Assembly (NCBI RefSeq): GCF_000282115.1 | Contig: NZ_AKJY01000002.1 | Span: forward strand, 1-64,000 | From: Chryseobacterium populi | GTDB lineage: Bacteria; Bacteroidota; Bacteroidia; Flavobacteriales; Weeksellaceae | Length of the DNA stretch: 64,000 bases | Direction of reading: 5' to 3' | Shown: piece by piece, positions 52,789 to 63,526 of the stretch | Layout: each line of letters opens with the position of its first letter | Numbering within the stretch: the first letter of the stretch is position 1 | Notes under the pieces: generated by a model | Told to the model about the DNA's origin: nothing | The model's database searches: none | What the model saw: only the letters and a program-made list of their open reading frames with translations | Position numbers and translations under genes: made by a program

Positions 52789-53749
52789 TAAGCCCGATGG
52801 TTTCGATTTCTGCAAGTTCTACTTTTTGATGAAGGTCTGTCCTCCCGTCATAATACATTAGGCCTGCATTAACATATAAAATATTGGAAAGGAAAAATGA
52901 TATCAGCATGGAGATTCCATAGATCACAAAGAATATAATTCCTGCAGTGCCTGCAAACGGATTTTGTTCAAAATTTCCATCAGGAGAAGAAGTAAGAAGT
53001 GATCCGTAGAAAAATATCATCGGAATGAAGGTAAAAACCGTTGTGATGATATACATAATCAGGAAAAGAATGATCGTGGCACCCCAATATTTCCAGTATG
53101 GTGATTTTTCTCTTCCGTTCGGGTAAGAAAACTGGGATCTTATGGCATAGCTTAAACTTTCAAAAAATCCTTTGTCTGAATTAAAATAATCATACATCAG
53201 GAAAGTAACGATATTAAACAATGTAGGATAAACCAGTATCATTAAAAATATACCGATAATAATCAGGATTAAGGCATAAGAAATACCGACAATTATAACT
53301 GACAAAGGGCTTACGATAAATATCATTCCAAGGCACAGGATAACAATTCGCCCGGCATTATTTTTAAAGTCACTCAGGATATCATCTGTTCTGATCTTAG
53401 TTTCTCCGGCAGCAAGTCTTTTCAAATAAAAGACAGGATACAGGTAATTAATAATGATCAGGATTAAGAAAAGCAGAAAAGTCAATATTCCTACGACAAT
53501 CAGCATTCCCAGGTTATCTTCAAAATATTGCTGGAAATAGTGGCTGTCTCCATTAATATTCGACCCAAAAATTTGCGAAAACAGCTCTCTGTATCCAAAA
53601 ATACAAACAACAACCATTAAAATAAGCAGCAGTCCGTTCAGTAAAATATAGTTCTTGAAATAATTCTTTCCATATAATTTAAAGAAAGCGAAACTATCAC
53701 TTATAAAGGTACCAAAATCTCTTTTTTTATAAAACTGCATCATTGACAT
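52781..53749 (-). CDS. multi-pass membrane protein of the MoxR cluster
   Basis: 322 residues with about six predicted transmembrane helices (YILLNGLLLILMVVVCIFGY, MLIVVGILTFLLFLILIIIN, IVILCLGMIFIVSPLSVIIV and others). No catalytic motif is visible, and the family is not clearly recognised. Its start overlaps the upstream SpoIIM-like gene by 23 bp (alternative ATGs at 53743 and 53740), so it belongs to that operon. It may scaffold the complex in the inner membrane. Confidence 0.7.
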   Translation of the reverse strand: MSMMQFYKKRDFGTFISDSFAFFKLYGKNYFKNYILLNGLLLILMVVVCIFGYRELFSQIFGSNINGDSHYFQQYFEDNLGMLIVVGILTFLLFLILIIINYLYPVFYLKRLAAGETKIRTDDILSDFKNNAGRIVILCLGMIFIVSPLSVIIVGISYALILIIIGIFLMILVYPTLFNIVTFLMYDYFNSDKGFFESLSYAIRSQFSYPNGREKSPYWKYWGATIILFLIMYIITTVFTFIPMIFFYGSLLTSSPDGNFEQNPFAGTAGIIFFVIYGISMLISFFLSNILYVNAGLMYYDGRTDLHQKVELAEIETIGLNE

Positions 53750-54710
53750 GGGTATTTATTTTTTTATTAACAATAGATGGATAAATAAAGTAGTAGAATC
53801 CGATAACAGATAATGAACCGAAGATGATAATCAGATTCAGAATCAAAGGCATTTTTAAGGCATGCCTCGTAATGTACCCCTCTATAATTCCTGCACAGAT
53901 TGTGAATGGAACCGTGCTAAGAAATATTTTAAAGGAATCTTTAAATCCGTTTTTAAAGGAATTGAACCTGGAAAAAGTTTTGGGAAATAAAATAGATGCT
54001 CCCAGGATCAGGCCGCACATGGCTTCCACAACCATTGCAAATATTTCAAAAACACCATGAAGCCAGATTCCCCTTGCGCTGTCTTTCAATGCGCCATAAT
54101 CATAGAAAAAGTACTGGAATGAGCCAAGCATCACACTATTCGAAAGTAAGGCAAACAGCGTTCCTACTCCACCAAAAATACCATAGATATAAAGTTTTGC
54201 TCCTACTCCGATATTATTGAAAATAATCCCGATGGTGCTCCCCCATGTAGATCCGCTCTGATAAACACCTACTGCATTTTCTTTTTTAATATTTTCTATG
54301 GTTTGATTAACGTAATCTTCTCCAAGAATAATATTGGTAAAGTCTTTATCATAAATAGCAGAAAGTACTCCTATTGAAGTAAACAAAATAAAAAACAGAA
54401 AAGCATACATCAGGTATCTCCTGTAGTGGTACACGAGTAACGGCACCTCCGTTTTGAAAAAATACAAAAACCTGTTTTCTTCTACTCTTTTAGTCTTATA
54501 AATTTTTTGAAAAACCTGTGAAGAAAGATGATTCAGGTAAACGGTTGTATTGCTCTTAGGATAGTAAGTCTGGGCGAAAGAAAGATCATTGATCAGGTTA
54601 ATATACAATGAGGACAGGTCATCAGGATTTTTTTTAATTTTCCCTTGAATAACCTGTTCAATTCCCAACCATTTTTCTTTATTTTGTTTAATGAAATAAA
54701 CTTCTCTCAT
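53727..54710 (-). CDS. SpoIIM/DUF95-family membrane protein
   Basis: 327 residues. A cytosolic N-terminal ~100 residues (MREVYFIKQNKEKWLGIEQV) precede at least five helices. The conserved SpoIIM features are NIGVGAKLYIYGIFGGVGTL, YGALKDSARGIWLHGVFEIF and AGIIEGYITRH. In sporulating bacteria the family functions in engulfment; in Bacteroidota it travels with MoxR clusters. It is the first gene of the minus-strand operon, divergent from the RDD gene. Confidence 0.85.
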   Translation of the reverse strand: MREVYFIKQNKEKWLGIEQVIQGKIKKNPDDLSSLYINLINDLSFAQTYYPKSNTTVYLNHLSSQVFQKIYKTKRVEENRFLYFFKTEVPLLVYHYRRYLMYAFLFFILFTSIGVLSAIYDKDFTNIILGEDYVNQTIENIKKENAVGVYQSGSTWGSTIGIIFNNIGVGAKLYIYGIFGGVGTLFALLSNSVMLGSFQYFFYDYGALKDSARGIWLHGVFEIFAMVVEAMCGLILGASILFPKTFSRFNSFKNGFKDSFKIFLSTVPFTICAGIIEGYITRHALKMPLILNLIIIFGSLSVIGFYYFIYPSIVNKKINTHVNDAVL

Positions 54711-54736
54711 AATGTAAGGCTAAAATAATAAAAAAT

Positions 54737-55486
54737 ATGTCTCAAATTGCGATTAATACCTCACAAAATGTAAATATTAACTTCAACATTGCCAGTGTAG
54801 GAGAAAGGATGCTTGCATTTATAATCGATCTGCTGATCAAGGTCGCTTACGCAGTAATTGCTTTTTACGTATTTTTCAATGTTTTCGATCTGGGATATAT
54901 ATTAAACGGGCTTGATCAATGGTCCCAGATGGCGATCTATATTGCCATTACTTTCCCTGTTTACATTTATCCGCTGGTTTTGGAAAGCCTGATGGAAGGG
55001 CAAACACCCGGCAAAAAAGTGATGAAAATCCGTGTTGTAAAAATTGATGGTTACCAGGCAAGTTTTGGTGATTATCTGATCCGCTGGATGTTCAGAATTA
55101 TCGATGTCTCTTCTGCGGGGCTTGTTGGTTTAATTTCAATGATTGTTTCCAAAAACAACCAGCGTTTGGGAGATATTGCTTCGGGTACAGCCGTGATTTC
55201 ATTGAAGAACAGCATTAATATTTCCCATACCATTCTGGAAAACATTCATGAAGATTACATTCCTTCATTCCCACAGGTCATTGCATTGAGTGATAATGAT
55301 ATGAGAATTATTAAGGACAATTACACGAAAGCTTTAAGAGTAGATGACCGGCAGATTATCAGCAAACTTTCCGAAAAAATAAAAGGCATCTTAAAACTGG
55401 AAATCGACCCTGCAAAAATGACGGAAAGACAGTTTATCAATATTGTTATTAAAGACTATAATTACTATACCGGGAAAGATAATTGA
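54737..55486 (+). CDS. RDD-family membrane protein
   Basis: 249 residues. The RDD domain shows the conserved Arg/Asp residues: VGERMLAFIIDLLIKVAYAV (Arg and Asp), EGQTPGKKVMKIRVVKIDG, and IRWMFRIIDVSSAGL. There are three to four helices. RDD proteins can be transporters of small ions. It is divergent from the SpoIIM-like gene with a 26-base gap, so both are probably expressed together. Confidence 0.85.
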   Translation: MSQIAINTSQNVNINFNIASVGERMLAFIIDLLIKVAYAVIAFYVFFNVFDLGYILNGLDQWSQMAIYIAITFPVYIYPLVLESLMEGQTPGKKVMKIRVVKIDGYQASFGDYLIRWMFRIIDVSSAGLVGLISMIVSKNNQRLGDIASGTAVISLKNSINISHTILENIHEDYIPSFPQVIALSDNDMRIIKDNYTKALRVDDRQIISKLSEKIKGILKLEIDPAKMTERQFINIVIKDYNYYTGKDN

Positions 55487-55656
55487 TTTTTATATGGTCA
55501 ATAGTCAATTTTGCTGTGCAGGTGAATTGTCGGTTGATTCTCCGGAATAATAGTAATTGACTGTAAAACAAATTGACAGCAAAGCAGATTCACAATTCAC
55601 ACTTAACAGCTTCCGGTCGGTGTACTTTTTTGTATCTTTATTACTAAATTTTAATT

Positions 55657-55947
55657 ATGAAATTTGAAAACAATAAATCCGGAAACGGTGGAGTTCTTAC
55701 TTTAAATAATGAAATCAAAGAAATAGGAAGGCTTACTTACACTATCTTTCCTGAAGATAGTAAACTTATTATTTCGTTCGTACTCGTTCATCCCGAATTC
55801 GAGGGAAGAGGAATGGGAAAGTTTTTAGTAGAGGAAGCGATCCGGTTTGCGAGAGAAAACAATTGGAAAGTATATCCCCACTGTTCCTATGCAAGATCCG
55901 TTATGATGAGAATGAGTGATGTAGATGATGTCTTTCTAAAAAACTAA
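55657..55947 (+). CDS. small GNAT-family acetyltransferase (YjdJ type)
   Basis: A 96-residue single GNAT domain: the acetyl-CoA-binding motif is VHPEFEGRGMGKFLVEEAI, followed by the CSYARSVMMR region typical of the short N-acetyltransferase family. The substrate is unknown. The 3' end overlaps the convergent glycosyltransferase gene by 12 bp. The 170-base gap upstream has short caatt/aattg repeats but no clear feature. Confidence 0.88.
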   Translation: MKFENNKSGNGGVLTLNNEIKEIGRLTYTIFPEDSKLIISFVLVHPEFEGRGMGKFLVEEAIRFARENNWKVYPHCSYARSVMMRMSDVDDVFLKN

Positions 55948-56907
55948 AACTTCATTCAGTAATATCTCCTCAATGTCGTCGGGATAATTTACTCTGAGAT
56001 GATGGTCTGAAGCTACCCATTCACTAATTTCTTCGGTTTTTAACACTTTCGAGTTCGGAATTCCCATTTTATCCAGAGCACATGCATTGCATTCCTGCTC
56101 ATATTGATTGTGAATAGGAATCACAAATAATTTTTTATCCATAAAAAGTGCTTCAGCAGGGGTTTCGAAACCGGCATTGCATAAAATACCGTCGCAGCTC
56201 TCAAAGTATGTTAAATATTGGGTCTCATCGATAGGGAAAACTTCAACATTTTCTTCCCTGAACTGTATTTTGCTGTATTTCGAAAATATTTTCCACTGAA
56301 CCGGAATCTGTTTCAGGGTTTTAATGATATTTTCATCTGAAAAGCTTGGTAAATACACGAGGTAATATCCTTTTTTATCAGGGTTCAGATTTCTTATTTT
56401 TCTTCTGATCACAGGTTTTTTGATCTGTGGATGGTAGTTTTCAAAATGAAAGCCTATTTTCCTTTCACTGGGAACATAATACTTCAAAATCAATTCTCCT
56501 AGGAAATCTTTCTTTTCCGGTTTTGGAGTTTCTTTAAAACTCATTGATGCCTGATGGCTTAATTCAATCATCGGAAGTTTTTTCAATTTGCTTGCCCAGC
56601 CCGTTAACGGTTCATAATCATTGATGATCAAATCATATTGGGAAAGCTCTAATTCGTTGATTGTTTTTATTGCGTGAATAAATTTATTCTCTGTAAATGT
56701 TTTAAGATAGGATAAACCTCCTGTTTTGTTATAAAGCAGGGAAATACCCTTATGTTGAAAATTAATGTCAAAATCGGCCTTTAATTGTGATTGATGGCCA
56801 CTGATCAAAGTATCTACTTCCACATGCTTTTTAAGGAGGGGAATGATCTCCTGTGCTCTGGCCATATGTCCGTTTCCTGTTCCCTGAAATGCGTATAAAA
56901 TTTTCAT
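55936..56907 (-). CDS. MJ1255-type glycosyltransferase
   Basis: A 323-residue GT-B fold protein of the MJ1255/VC2487 glycosyltransferase family. The N-terminus KILYAFQGTGNGHMARAQEI carries the Gly-rich donor loop and His. The C-terminal donor site is CDGILCNAGFETPAEALFMD with IPIHNQYEQECNACALDKMG. It probably adds a sugar to a lipid or envelope glycan, but the acceptor is unknown. It is coupled to the upstream metallophosphoesterase by a 4 bp overlap. Confidence 0.85.
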   Translation of the reverse strand: MKILYAFQGTGNGHMARAQEIIPLLKKHVEVDTLISGHQSQLKADFDINFQHKGISLLYNKTGGLSYLKTFTENKFIHAIKTINELELSQYDLIINDYEPLTGWASKLKKLPMIELSHQASMSFKETPKPEKKDFLGELILKYYVPSERKIGFHFENYHPQIKKPVIRRKIRNLNPDKKGYYLVYLPSFSDENIIKTLKQIPVQWKIFSKYSKIQFREENVEVFPIDETQYLTYFESCDGILCNAGFETPAEALFMDKKLFVIPIHNQYEQECNACALDKMGIPNSKVLKTEEISEWVASDHHLRVNYPDDIEEILLNEVLVF

Positions 56908-57731
56908 TCGGAAAAATTGGTTACTATTTTCAAAAGTTCGGAAGTATTGAGATCCTGAATTTCTTCTGTTTCATCATCGTTAAGCAAGTGTTTATGATCA
57001 TCATAATAAAAGATTTTCCATTCTTTATCATTATATTCCAGGGCAGACAGGTTTTCTATCCAGTCTCCGGAATTGAGATAAGTGCAGGAACCTTTCTTGT
57101 TCACAACTTCCCGAATCTGCGGCTGATGGATATGTCCGCAGATAACATAGTCATAATGATTATCAATAGCCAGCTCGGAAGCTGTGAGCTCAAAATCCCC
57201 GATATACTTTACCGCTTTTTTTACGTTATTTTTAATTTTTTTTGAAAATGAATATTTTTCTCTACCCATTTTCTCCAAGAACCAATTTACGATATTATTG
57301 ATAATGATAAGTAAGTCGTAGCCTTTTCCGCCTAATTTGGCGATCCATTTTGAATGTTGTACGGATGCATCGAAAACATCTCCGTGAAAGATCCAGGTTT
57401 TCTTTTGATTAATATCTAAACAGATTTTGTTGCAGACTTTAAGTTTACCCAGTTCGAAGTCGGTAAACTTACGGAACATTTCGTCGTGATTGCCTGTAAT
57501 GTAATAGACATCTGTGCTTTTGGTAGCTAAGGAAAGAATCTTCTTGATTACCTTCAGATGGGGTTTAGGAAAGTAAGACTTTTTGAATTGCCAGATATCG
57601 ATAATATCACCATTCAAAACCAGTGTTTTTGGCTGGATTGAATTGAGGTATCTTAATAATTCTTTAGCCTTACATCCATAAGTTCCCAAATGCACATCCG
57701 AAATAACCACTAACTCAACGCTTCTTTTCAT
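56904..57731 (-). CDS. LpxH-like metallophosphoesterase
   Basis: 275 residues. Calcineurin-type motifs are complete: ISDVHLGTYG, LVLNGDIIDIW, YITGNHDEMF, FHGDVFDASV and ICGHIHQPQI, all ligands of a di-metal centre. It belongs to the group annotated as UDP-2,3-diacylglucosamine diphosphatase, but it could hydrolyse another diphosphate linkage linked to the glycosyltransferase. The ATG at 57731 is used; an upstream TTG at 57743 would add four residues. Confidence 0.85.
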   Translation of the reverse strand: MKRSVELVVISDVHLGTYGCKAKELLRYLNSIQPKTLVLNGDIIDIWQFKKSYFPKPHLKVIKKILSLATKSTDVYYITGNHDEMFRKFTDFELGKLKVCNKICLDINQKKTWIFHGDVFDASVQHSKWIAKLGGKGYDLLIIINNIVNWFLEKMGREKYSFSKKIKNNVKKAVKYIGDFELTASELAIDNHYDYVICGHIHQPQIREVVNKKGSCTYLNSGDWIENLSALEYNDKEWKIFYYDDHKHLLNDDETEEIQDLNTSELLKIVTNFSE

Positions 57732-57790
57732 AGTTTTATGCAAAGAAACTAATTGAAAGTTAACTATATATGAATGCTATATTATTTTTT

Positions 57791-58531
57791 CTATAGAGCT
57801 TCCATCAGCTCTTCAGTAATTTCCATGTTGTGATATACATTTTGTACGTCGTCATCATCTTCAAAACGCTCAAGCATTTTCATATTGGCTTTAAACTGCT
57901 CTGCATTCACTTCTTTAGTATTGTTAGGAATTCTTTGCAGCTCTGCGCTTTTCACTTCAATTCCCAACTCATCTAATTTATGAGATAAAGAGCCGAAATC
58001 TTCAAAAGCTGTTGTAATCATCACTTCCTCTTCATCTTTATCGATGTCTTCTGCTCCACCGTCAATCATTTCCATTTCGAAATCATCCCAGTCCATTTTA
58101 ATTTGTGAAAGATCGAGATTAAAAATCCCTTTTCTATCAAATATAAACGCCAGCTCACCGTTTTTCCCAAGGTTCCCGTCAAACTTATTGAAAATTGCTC
58201 TTACATTGGCTACCGTTCTCGTTGTATTGTTGGTAGTACATTCAACAAAGAATGCCACACCACCTTGCCCGTAACCTTCATAAGTGATTTCTTCATAGTT
58301 TTCAGCATCTGTGCCGCTGGCTTTTTTGATTGCTCTTTCTACGTTATCTTTCGGCATATTCGCCCCTTTTGCATTCTGGATGCATCTTCTCAGAGCCGGA
58401 TTGGCTTCCGGATCAGAACCACCTGCTTTTACTGCTAAGGCTATATCCTTACCTATCTTAGAAAAAGTTTTGGCCATTTTATCCCAACGGGCCATTTTAG
58501 AAGCTTTTCTATATTCAAATGCTCTTCCCAT
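57791..58531 (-). CDS. YebC/PmpR-family regulatory protein
   Basis: 246 residues from the canonical start MGRAFEYRKASKMARWDKMA. ALRRCIQNAKGANMPKDNVE, EITYEGYGQGGVAFFVECTT and the central acidic DGGAEDIDKDEEEVMI are family marks. Members act as transcription regulators or, as later shown for some, relieve ribosome stalling. A frame starting at 58564 would add 11 residues absent from the family. Confidence 0.95.
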   Translation of the reverse strand: MGRAFEYRKASKMARWDKMAKTFSKIGKDIALAVKAGGSDPEANPALRRCIQNAKGANMPKDNVERAIKKASGTDAENYEEITYEGYGQGGVAFFVECTTNNTTRTVANVRAIFNKFDGNLGKNGELAFIFDRKGIFNLDLSQIKMDWDDFEMEMIDGGAEDIDKDEEEVMITTAFEDFGSLSHKLDELGIEVKSAELQRIPNNTKEVNAEQFKANMKMLERFEDDDDVQNVYHNMEITEELMEAL

Positions 58532-58574
58532 TTTATTTTTTAAATTTTCAACAAAATTACTCAAAAGTCAACAA

Positions 58575-58610
58575 AAAAAAAATACCCCCAAAAAAATTGG
58601 AGGTATTTAT
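58575..58610 (-). terminator. terminator after the OmpA-family gene
   Basis: On the minus strand AAATACC and GGTATTT pair (with CC/GG inside) and a run of T follows, about 17 bases after the stop at 58627. Confidence 0.75.
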
Positions 58611-58626
58611 TATTTAGAAAAATTAA

Positions 58627-60111
58627 TTATTTTTTCTTTTTAACTACTTTTTTCTTAGCCGTAGCTTTTTTAGTAGCTTTTTTTACTGGAGCGTCTTCAT
58701 AATCTTTTTTCTTGATTGAATTCCACTCGTTAGCATCAGTAATCGCTTTTACAACTACTTTTCTGTCAACTTGTCTTTCAGCATCAGAAGCTTTTTCAGA
58801 AACTGTAGCTTTAGACTCACCAACACCGATTGATTTAAGAGCAGCAGCATCTACACCTCTTGCATCTAAAGCAGCAACTACAGAAGCAGCTCTTTCTCTA
58901 GATAATTTCAAGTTGTAAGCTTCAGCACCTTTAGCATCAGTTCTACCTTCTAATAGATAGTTACCTCCATCTTTCTTAATGATTTCAGCAGCAGCATCTA
59001 ATGCAGGAGTAGACTCGGCTTTAATTGTAGCTTTGTTGAAGTCGAAATAAACGCTCTTCAATTTAGCTTCAACTTCGGTAGCTGTTACGTCTTTTGGTTT
59101 AGGACATCCGTTGTATTCTGGTAATCCAGGAACTGTAGGACAAGCATCATCTTTATCAAGGATACCGTCATTATCTGTATCTGGCCAAGGACAACCGTTG
59201 TTTTCAGCTGGACCTGCTACTGTAGGACAAGCATCATCTTTATCGATAACACCATCACCGTCTGTATCTGGCCAAGGACAACCACCGTTTTCAACTGGTC
59301 CTGCTACATCTGGACATTGATCGTCTTTATCTGGAACTCCGTCACCATCTTTATCAGGACATCCCTGGAATTCTGGTAAACCTGGTGTATCAGGACAAAG
59401 ATCATCTTTATCTAAGATACCATCCTTATCTCTATCTCTGTTACCAAATCTAAATAATAAAGATGCAGAAGCTTGCCAGAAGTTAGCAACTGTAGATTTA
59501 TCACCTGGAGTTGACACATAATCTCCCTGTACCCCTAAACCGAAGTTTTTAGTTACCCAGAAGTTAGCACCGGCACCAGTAGAAACTGTAAAGAAGTTAG
59601 CTTTACCGTTTTCATTACCGTTGTCTCCATTAGATACCCACTCACCGTTTACATCAGTTCTTGGGAAAGTAAGCGCAGTATAATCATGTCTTAAATAGTT
59701 AGCACCTACTCTTAAGTAAGGGTCAAACCAAGACTCTTCGTCCCATAAAAGACCTGCAGCCTTAGCCTGGAAACCAAGACCTGTCATTAACATGAATTCT
59801 TTACCCATGTTGAATCTCTTATTCTCAACATTCCCTACTGAAGTCTGCCAGTCAATAACTAAACCTTTACCTATGTTCCTAGCAACAGTAAGTTTAGAAA
59901 GTGGTGGTGTAATAGAGAAGTTGTTCATATTGAACATTGTCTTCGTTAAATTTTTAGCAGAGAACGTATTACTAAATTCGCTTCTTATTGCTGTATGGTT
60001 TTCCGCATGAGCACCAACTCCGATCAACCACGGGTTGTTGGTAGTCTGAGCGAATACAGTAGAAGCGACAGTAAGTGCCAATGCTGAAATTCCTAATTTT
60101 AGATTTTTCAT
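58627..60111 (-). CDS. OmpA-family outer-membrane protein with thrombospondin type 3 repeats
   Basis: 494 residues. A signal peptide ends near TVASTVFAQ. Residues ~25-225 form the beta-barrel. Five calcium-binding TSP3 repeats follow at ~230-345 (DRDKDGILDKDDLCPDTPG, DTDGDGVIDKDDACPTVAG). The C-terminal OmpA domain is at ~350-455 (SVYFDFNKATIKAESTPALD, LEGRTDAKGAEAYNLKLSRE), which binds peptidoglycan. After this a Lys-rich tail (KKATKKATAKKKVVKKKK) extends the protein in a way most OmpA members lack. It is probably an abundant surface porin or structural protein with its own strong promoter. SmpB lies upstream in the same orientation. Confidence 0.93.
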   Translation of the reverse strand: MKNLKLGISALALTVASTVFAQTTNNPWLIGVGAHAENHTAIRSEFSNTFSAKNLTKTMFNMNNFSITPPLSKLTVARNIGKGLVIDWQTSVGNVENKRFNMGKEFMLMTGLGFQAKAAGLLWDEESWFDPYLRVGANYLRHDYTALTFPRTDVNGEWVSNGDNGNENGKANFFTVSTGAGANFWVTKNFGLGVQGDYVSTPGDKSTVANFWQASASLLFRFGNRDRDKDGILDKDDLCPDTPGLPEFQGCPDKDGDGVPDKDDQCPDVAGPVENGGCPWPDTDGDGVIDKDDACPTVAGPAENNGCPWPDTDNDGILDKDDACPTVPGLPEYNGCPKPKDVTATEVEAKLKSVYFDFNKATIKAESTPALDAAAEIIKKDGGNYLLEGRTDAKGAEAYNLKLSRERAASVVAALDARGVDAAALKSIGVGESKATVSEKASDAERQVDRKVVVKAITDANEWNSIKKKDYEDAPVKKATKKATAKKKVVKKKK

Positions 60112-60188
60112 AGAATTAAATGATTAAATAATTGATAATGCAAAATAAATATAATTTTTCTTTATATACAAAGTTTTTTAAATGATTT

Positions 60189-60647
60189 TTAACTTTTCTT
60201 TAATATTCTGTCCAGGTTTCGTTTATTTTCTCTATCTTTTATCGCTTCCCTTTTATCAAATAGCTTTTTCCCTCTGGCCAAGGCAATTAAGACCTTTGCT
60301 TTTCCCCTGTCATTGATATATAATTTTAAAGGTATGATGGTATTTCCTGCATCCTTTAATTTCTTCTCGAATTTTTGCAATTCTTTTTTGTGCAAGAGCA
60401 ATTTCCGTTCCCTTTTTGTTTTATGATTGTAAAAAGTGCCCAATTTATACTCATCAATCATCATGTTAATGATGTATAATTCCCCGTCAATAAACTGACA
60501 GAAGGATTCTGCTATGGATGCTTTGGAAGAACGTAAAGATTTTATTTCCGTACCCGTTAAAACCATTCCGGCTTCCGCTTCTTCTATGATTTCGTACTCA
60601 AAACGGGCTCTTCTATTTAATATATTGACTGTTTTCTCGATCTTCAT
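60189..60647 (-). CDS. smpB: SmpB, tmRNA-binding protein
   Basis: A 152-residue OB-fold protein for trans-translation that delivers tmRNA to stalled ribosomes. NRRARFEYEIIEEAEAGMVL, GTEIKSLRSSKASIAESFCQ and DEYKLGTFYNHKTKRERKLL are typical. The C-terminal basic tail (KKLFDKREAIKDRENKRNLD) is intact. No ssrA gene is seen in this window. Confidence 0.96.
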   Translation of the reverse strand: MKIEKTVNILNRRARFEYEIIEEAEAGMVLTGTEIKSLRSSKASIAESFCQFIDGELYIINMMIDEYKLGTFYNHKTKRERKLLLHKKELQKFEKKLKDAGNTIIPLKLYINDRGKAKVLIALARGKKLFDKREAIKDRENKRNLDRILKKS

Positions 60648-60695
60648 TTGTCTAAAATTTCATTAATGAAATATACAAAAATACCTTGCATTTAA

Positions 60696-62390
<1,695 letters not shown>

Positions 62391-62400
62391 TTAATAAAAA

Positions 62401-62438
62401 ATCAAAGAGGCTGGCCTGCAGGTCAGCCTCTCTGATTT
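62401..62438 (+). terminator. terminator after the ABC-F gene
   Basis: AGAGGCTG/CAGCCTCT pair around ~9 bases, followed by T-rich sequence, 11 bases after the stop. It may also serve the convergent T9SS gene. Confidence 0.82.
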
Positions 62439-62452
62439 CTCACATGCATCTG

Positions 62453-63235
62453 TTATTTTTTAATAAACTTTGTTTTCGATATAGTTCCATCTTCATTTTT
62501 TATCACAAGGAAATAAGAACCTCTTATCAATTCAGAAACATCTATTTTTTCTTTTATTCCGGTTAAAGAAAAAACAACCTTACCGGAAACATCCAGAATT
62601 TCTGCCCCTGTATTTTTTTTAGAATTCTTTACAAGCAGATAATCTTTAGCGGGGTTCGGGTATATCTCTACAGCATCTTTTAAATGCTGAACCTCAGATG
62701 AAGATAAATTTGACTCAAGAACCGACACATTATCCACTACCAAAACTCCGGAACCGCCCCCTTTGTAATTGAATCCAAAATAATAAATACCTGTAGCAGG
62801 AGGATTAATCGTCAGAGATGCAGAAACAGGCGGTGTGCCACTTGGAAAATCAAGAAATTCCTGAATTACATTGGTCATTGAACTATTTACAGGGGAAGTA
62901 CCATATGCCACTGCAAAACTTTGAGGAACTGATATCCCGAAGTAATCAAATGTAAGCTTATACACATTACCAGCCTGTAGATTCACCCCCTGTGTATAAA
63001 ACCATGTCTCCGGATTTGGACCGGCATCACCAACCATTAGCGTCCCATCATAATCATAAGCTTGCCATTCAACAGCTCCTGAGACCAACTGTCTTGAAGT
63101 ACAGGTAGGAATATCACCTGTTGCAGTAGTATTAAAATCCTCAACATAAGGCACATTAACAGCGTTGCATTGAGCATTAAACATAGTTGATAATGAGGTC
63201 AACATTAAATAAAGAGAAAAGATTGTAATTTTCAT
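62453..63235 (-). CDS. secreted protein with T9SS sorting domain
   Basis: 260 residues from the ATG at 63235; a GTG at 63256 would add seven. A signal peptide ends near TMFNAQ. A jelly-roll carbohydrate-binding-like or cleaved-adhesin-type domain is at ~30-165 (VPYVEDFNTTATGDIPTC, IYYFGFNYKGGGSGVLVVDN). The type A sorting domain covers the last ~75 residues (AVEIYPNPAKDYLLVKNSKK ... RGSYFLVIKNEDGT). The function is likely surface binding. Confidence 0.82.
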   Translation of the reverse strand: MKITIFSLYLMLTSLSTMFNAQCNAVNVPYVEDFNTTATGDIPTCTSRQLVSGAVEWQAYDYDGTLMVGDAGPNPETWFYTQGVNLQAGNVYKLTFDYFGISVPQSFAVAYGTSPVNSSMTNVIQEFLDFPSGTPPVSASLTINPPATGIYYFGFNYKGGGSGVLVVDNVSVLESNLSSSEVQHLKDAVEIYPNPAKDYLLVKNSKKNTGAEILDVSGKVVFSLTGIKEKIDVSELIRGSYFLVIKNEDGTISKTKFIKK

Positions 63236-63256
63236 AAATATTTTTTTATTTAGCAC

Positions 63257-63478
63257 TTAAATATATCATTTAAATTAAATAATATTAATACATTAACATT
63301 TATTAACCAATTAAAACCAATAATAATCAATAAAAATAATTATACAATAATCAATAAATATGTGAAAAAAAATGATGTCTGGCTTATTATAAAGGATAAA
63401 TTGTAGAATTTTGCCATTTCAAATGAATTTCATTCTTATCAATTTTTTAATAATGACTAACGGATCATGAACAAAAAA
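63257..63478. other. intergenic region, AT-rich
   Basis: 222 bases, strongly AT-rich. The part next to 63235 should contain the promoter of the T9SS gene. A small inverted repeat AAATGAATTTCATT lies at 63420-63433. The region from there to the terminator could produce a small RNA on the plus strand, but no good promoter was identified. Confidence 0.3.
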
Positions 63479-63504
63479 ATTCCTCAAAGTTGACTTTGAG
63501 GAAT
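63479..63504. terminator. terminator of the M48 peptidase gene
   Basis: A perfect 11-base stem ATTCCTCAAAG/CTTTGAGGAAT with loop TTGA. On the minus strand it is followed by seven T, just after the stop at 63527; on the plus strand T-rich sequence also follows. Confidence 0.88.
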
Positions 63505-63526
63505 TTCTATTTTAAATGAAATTGTA

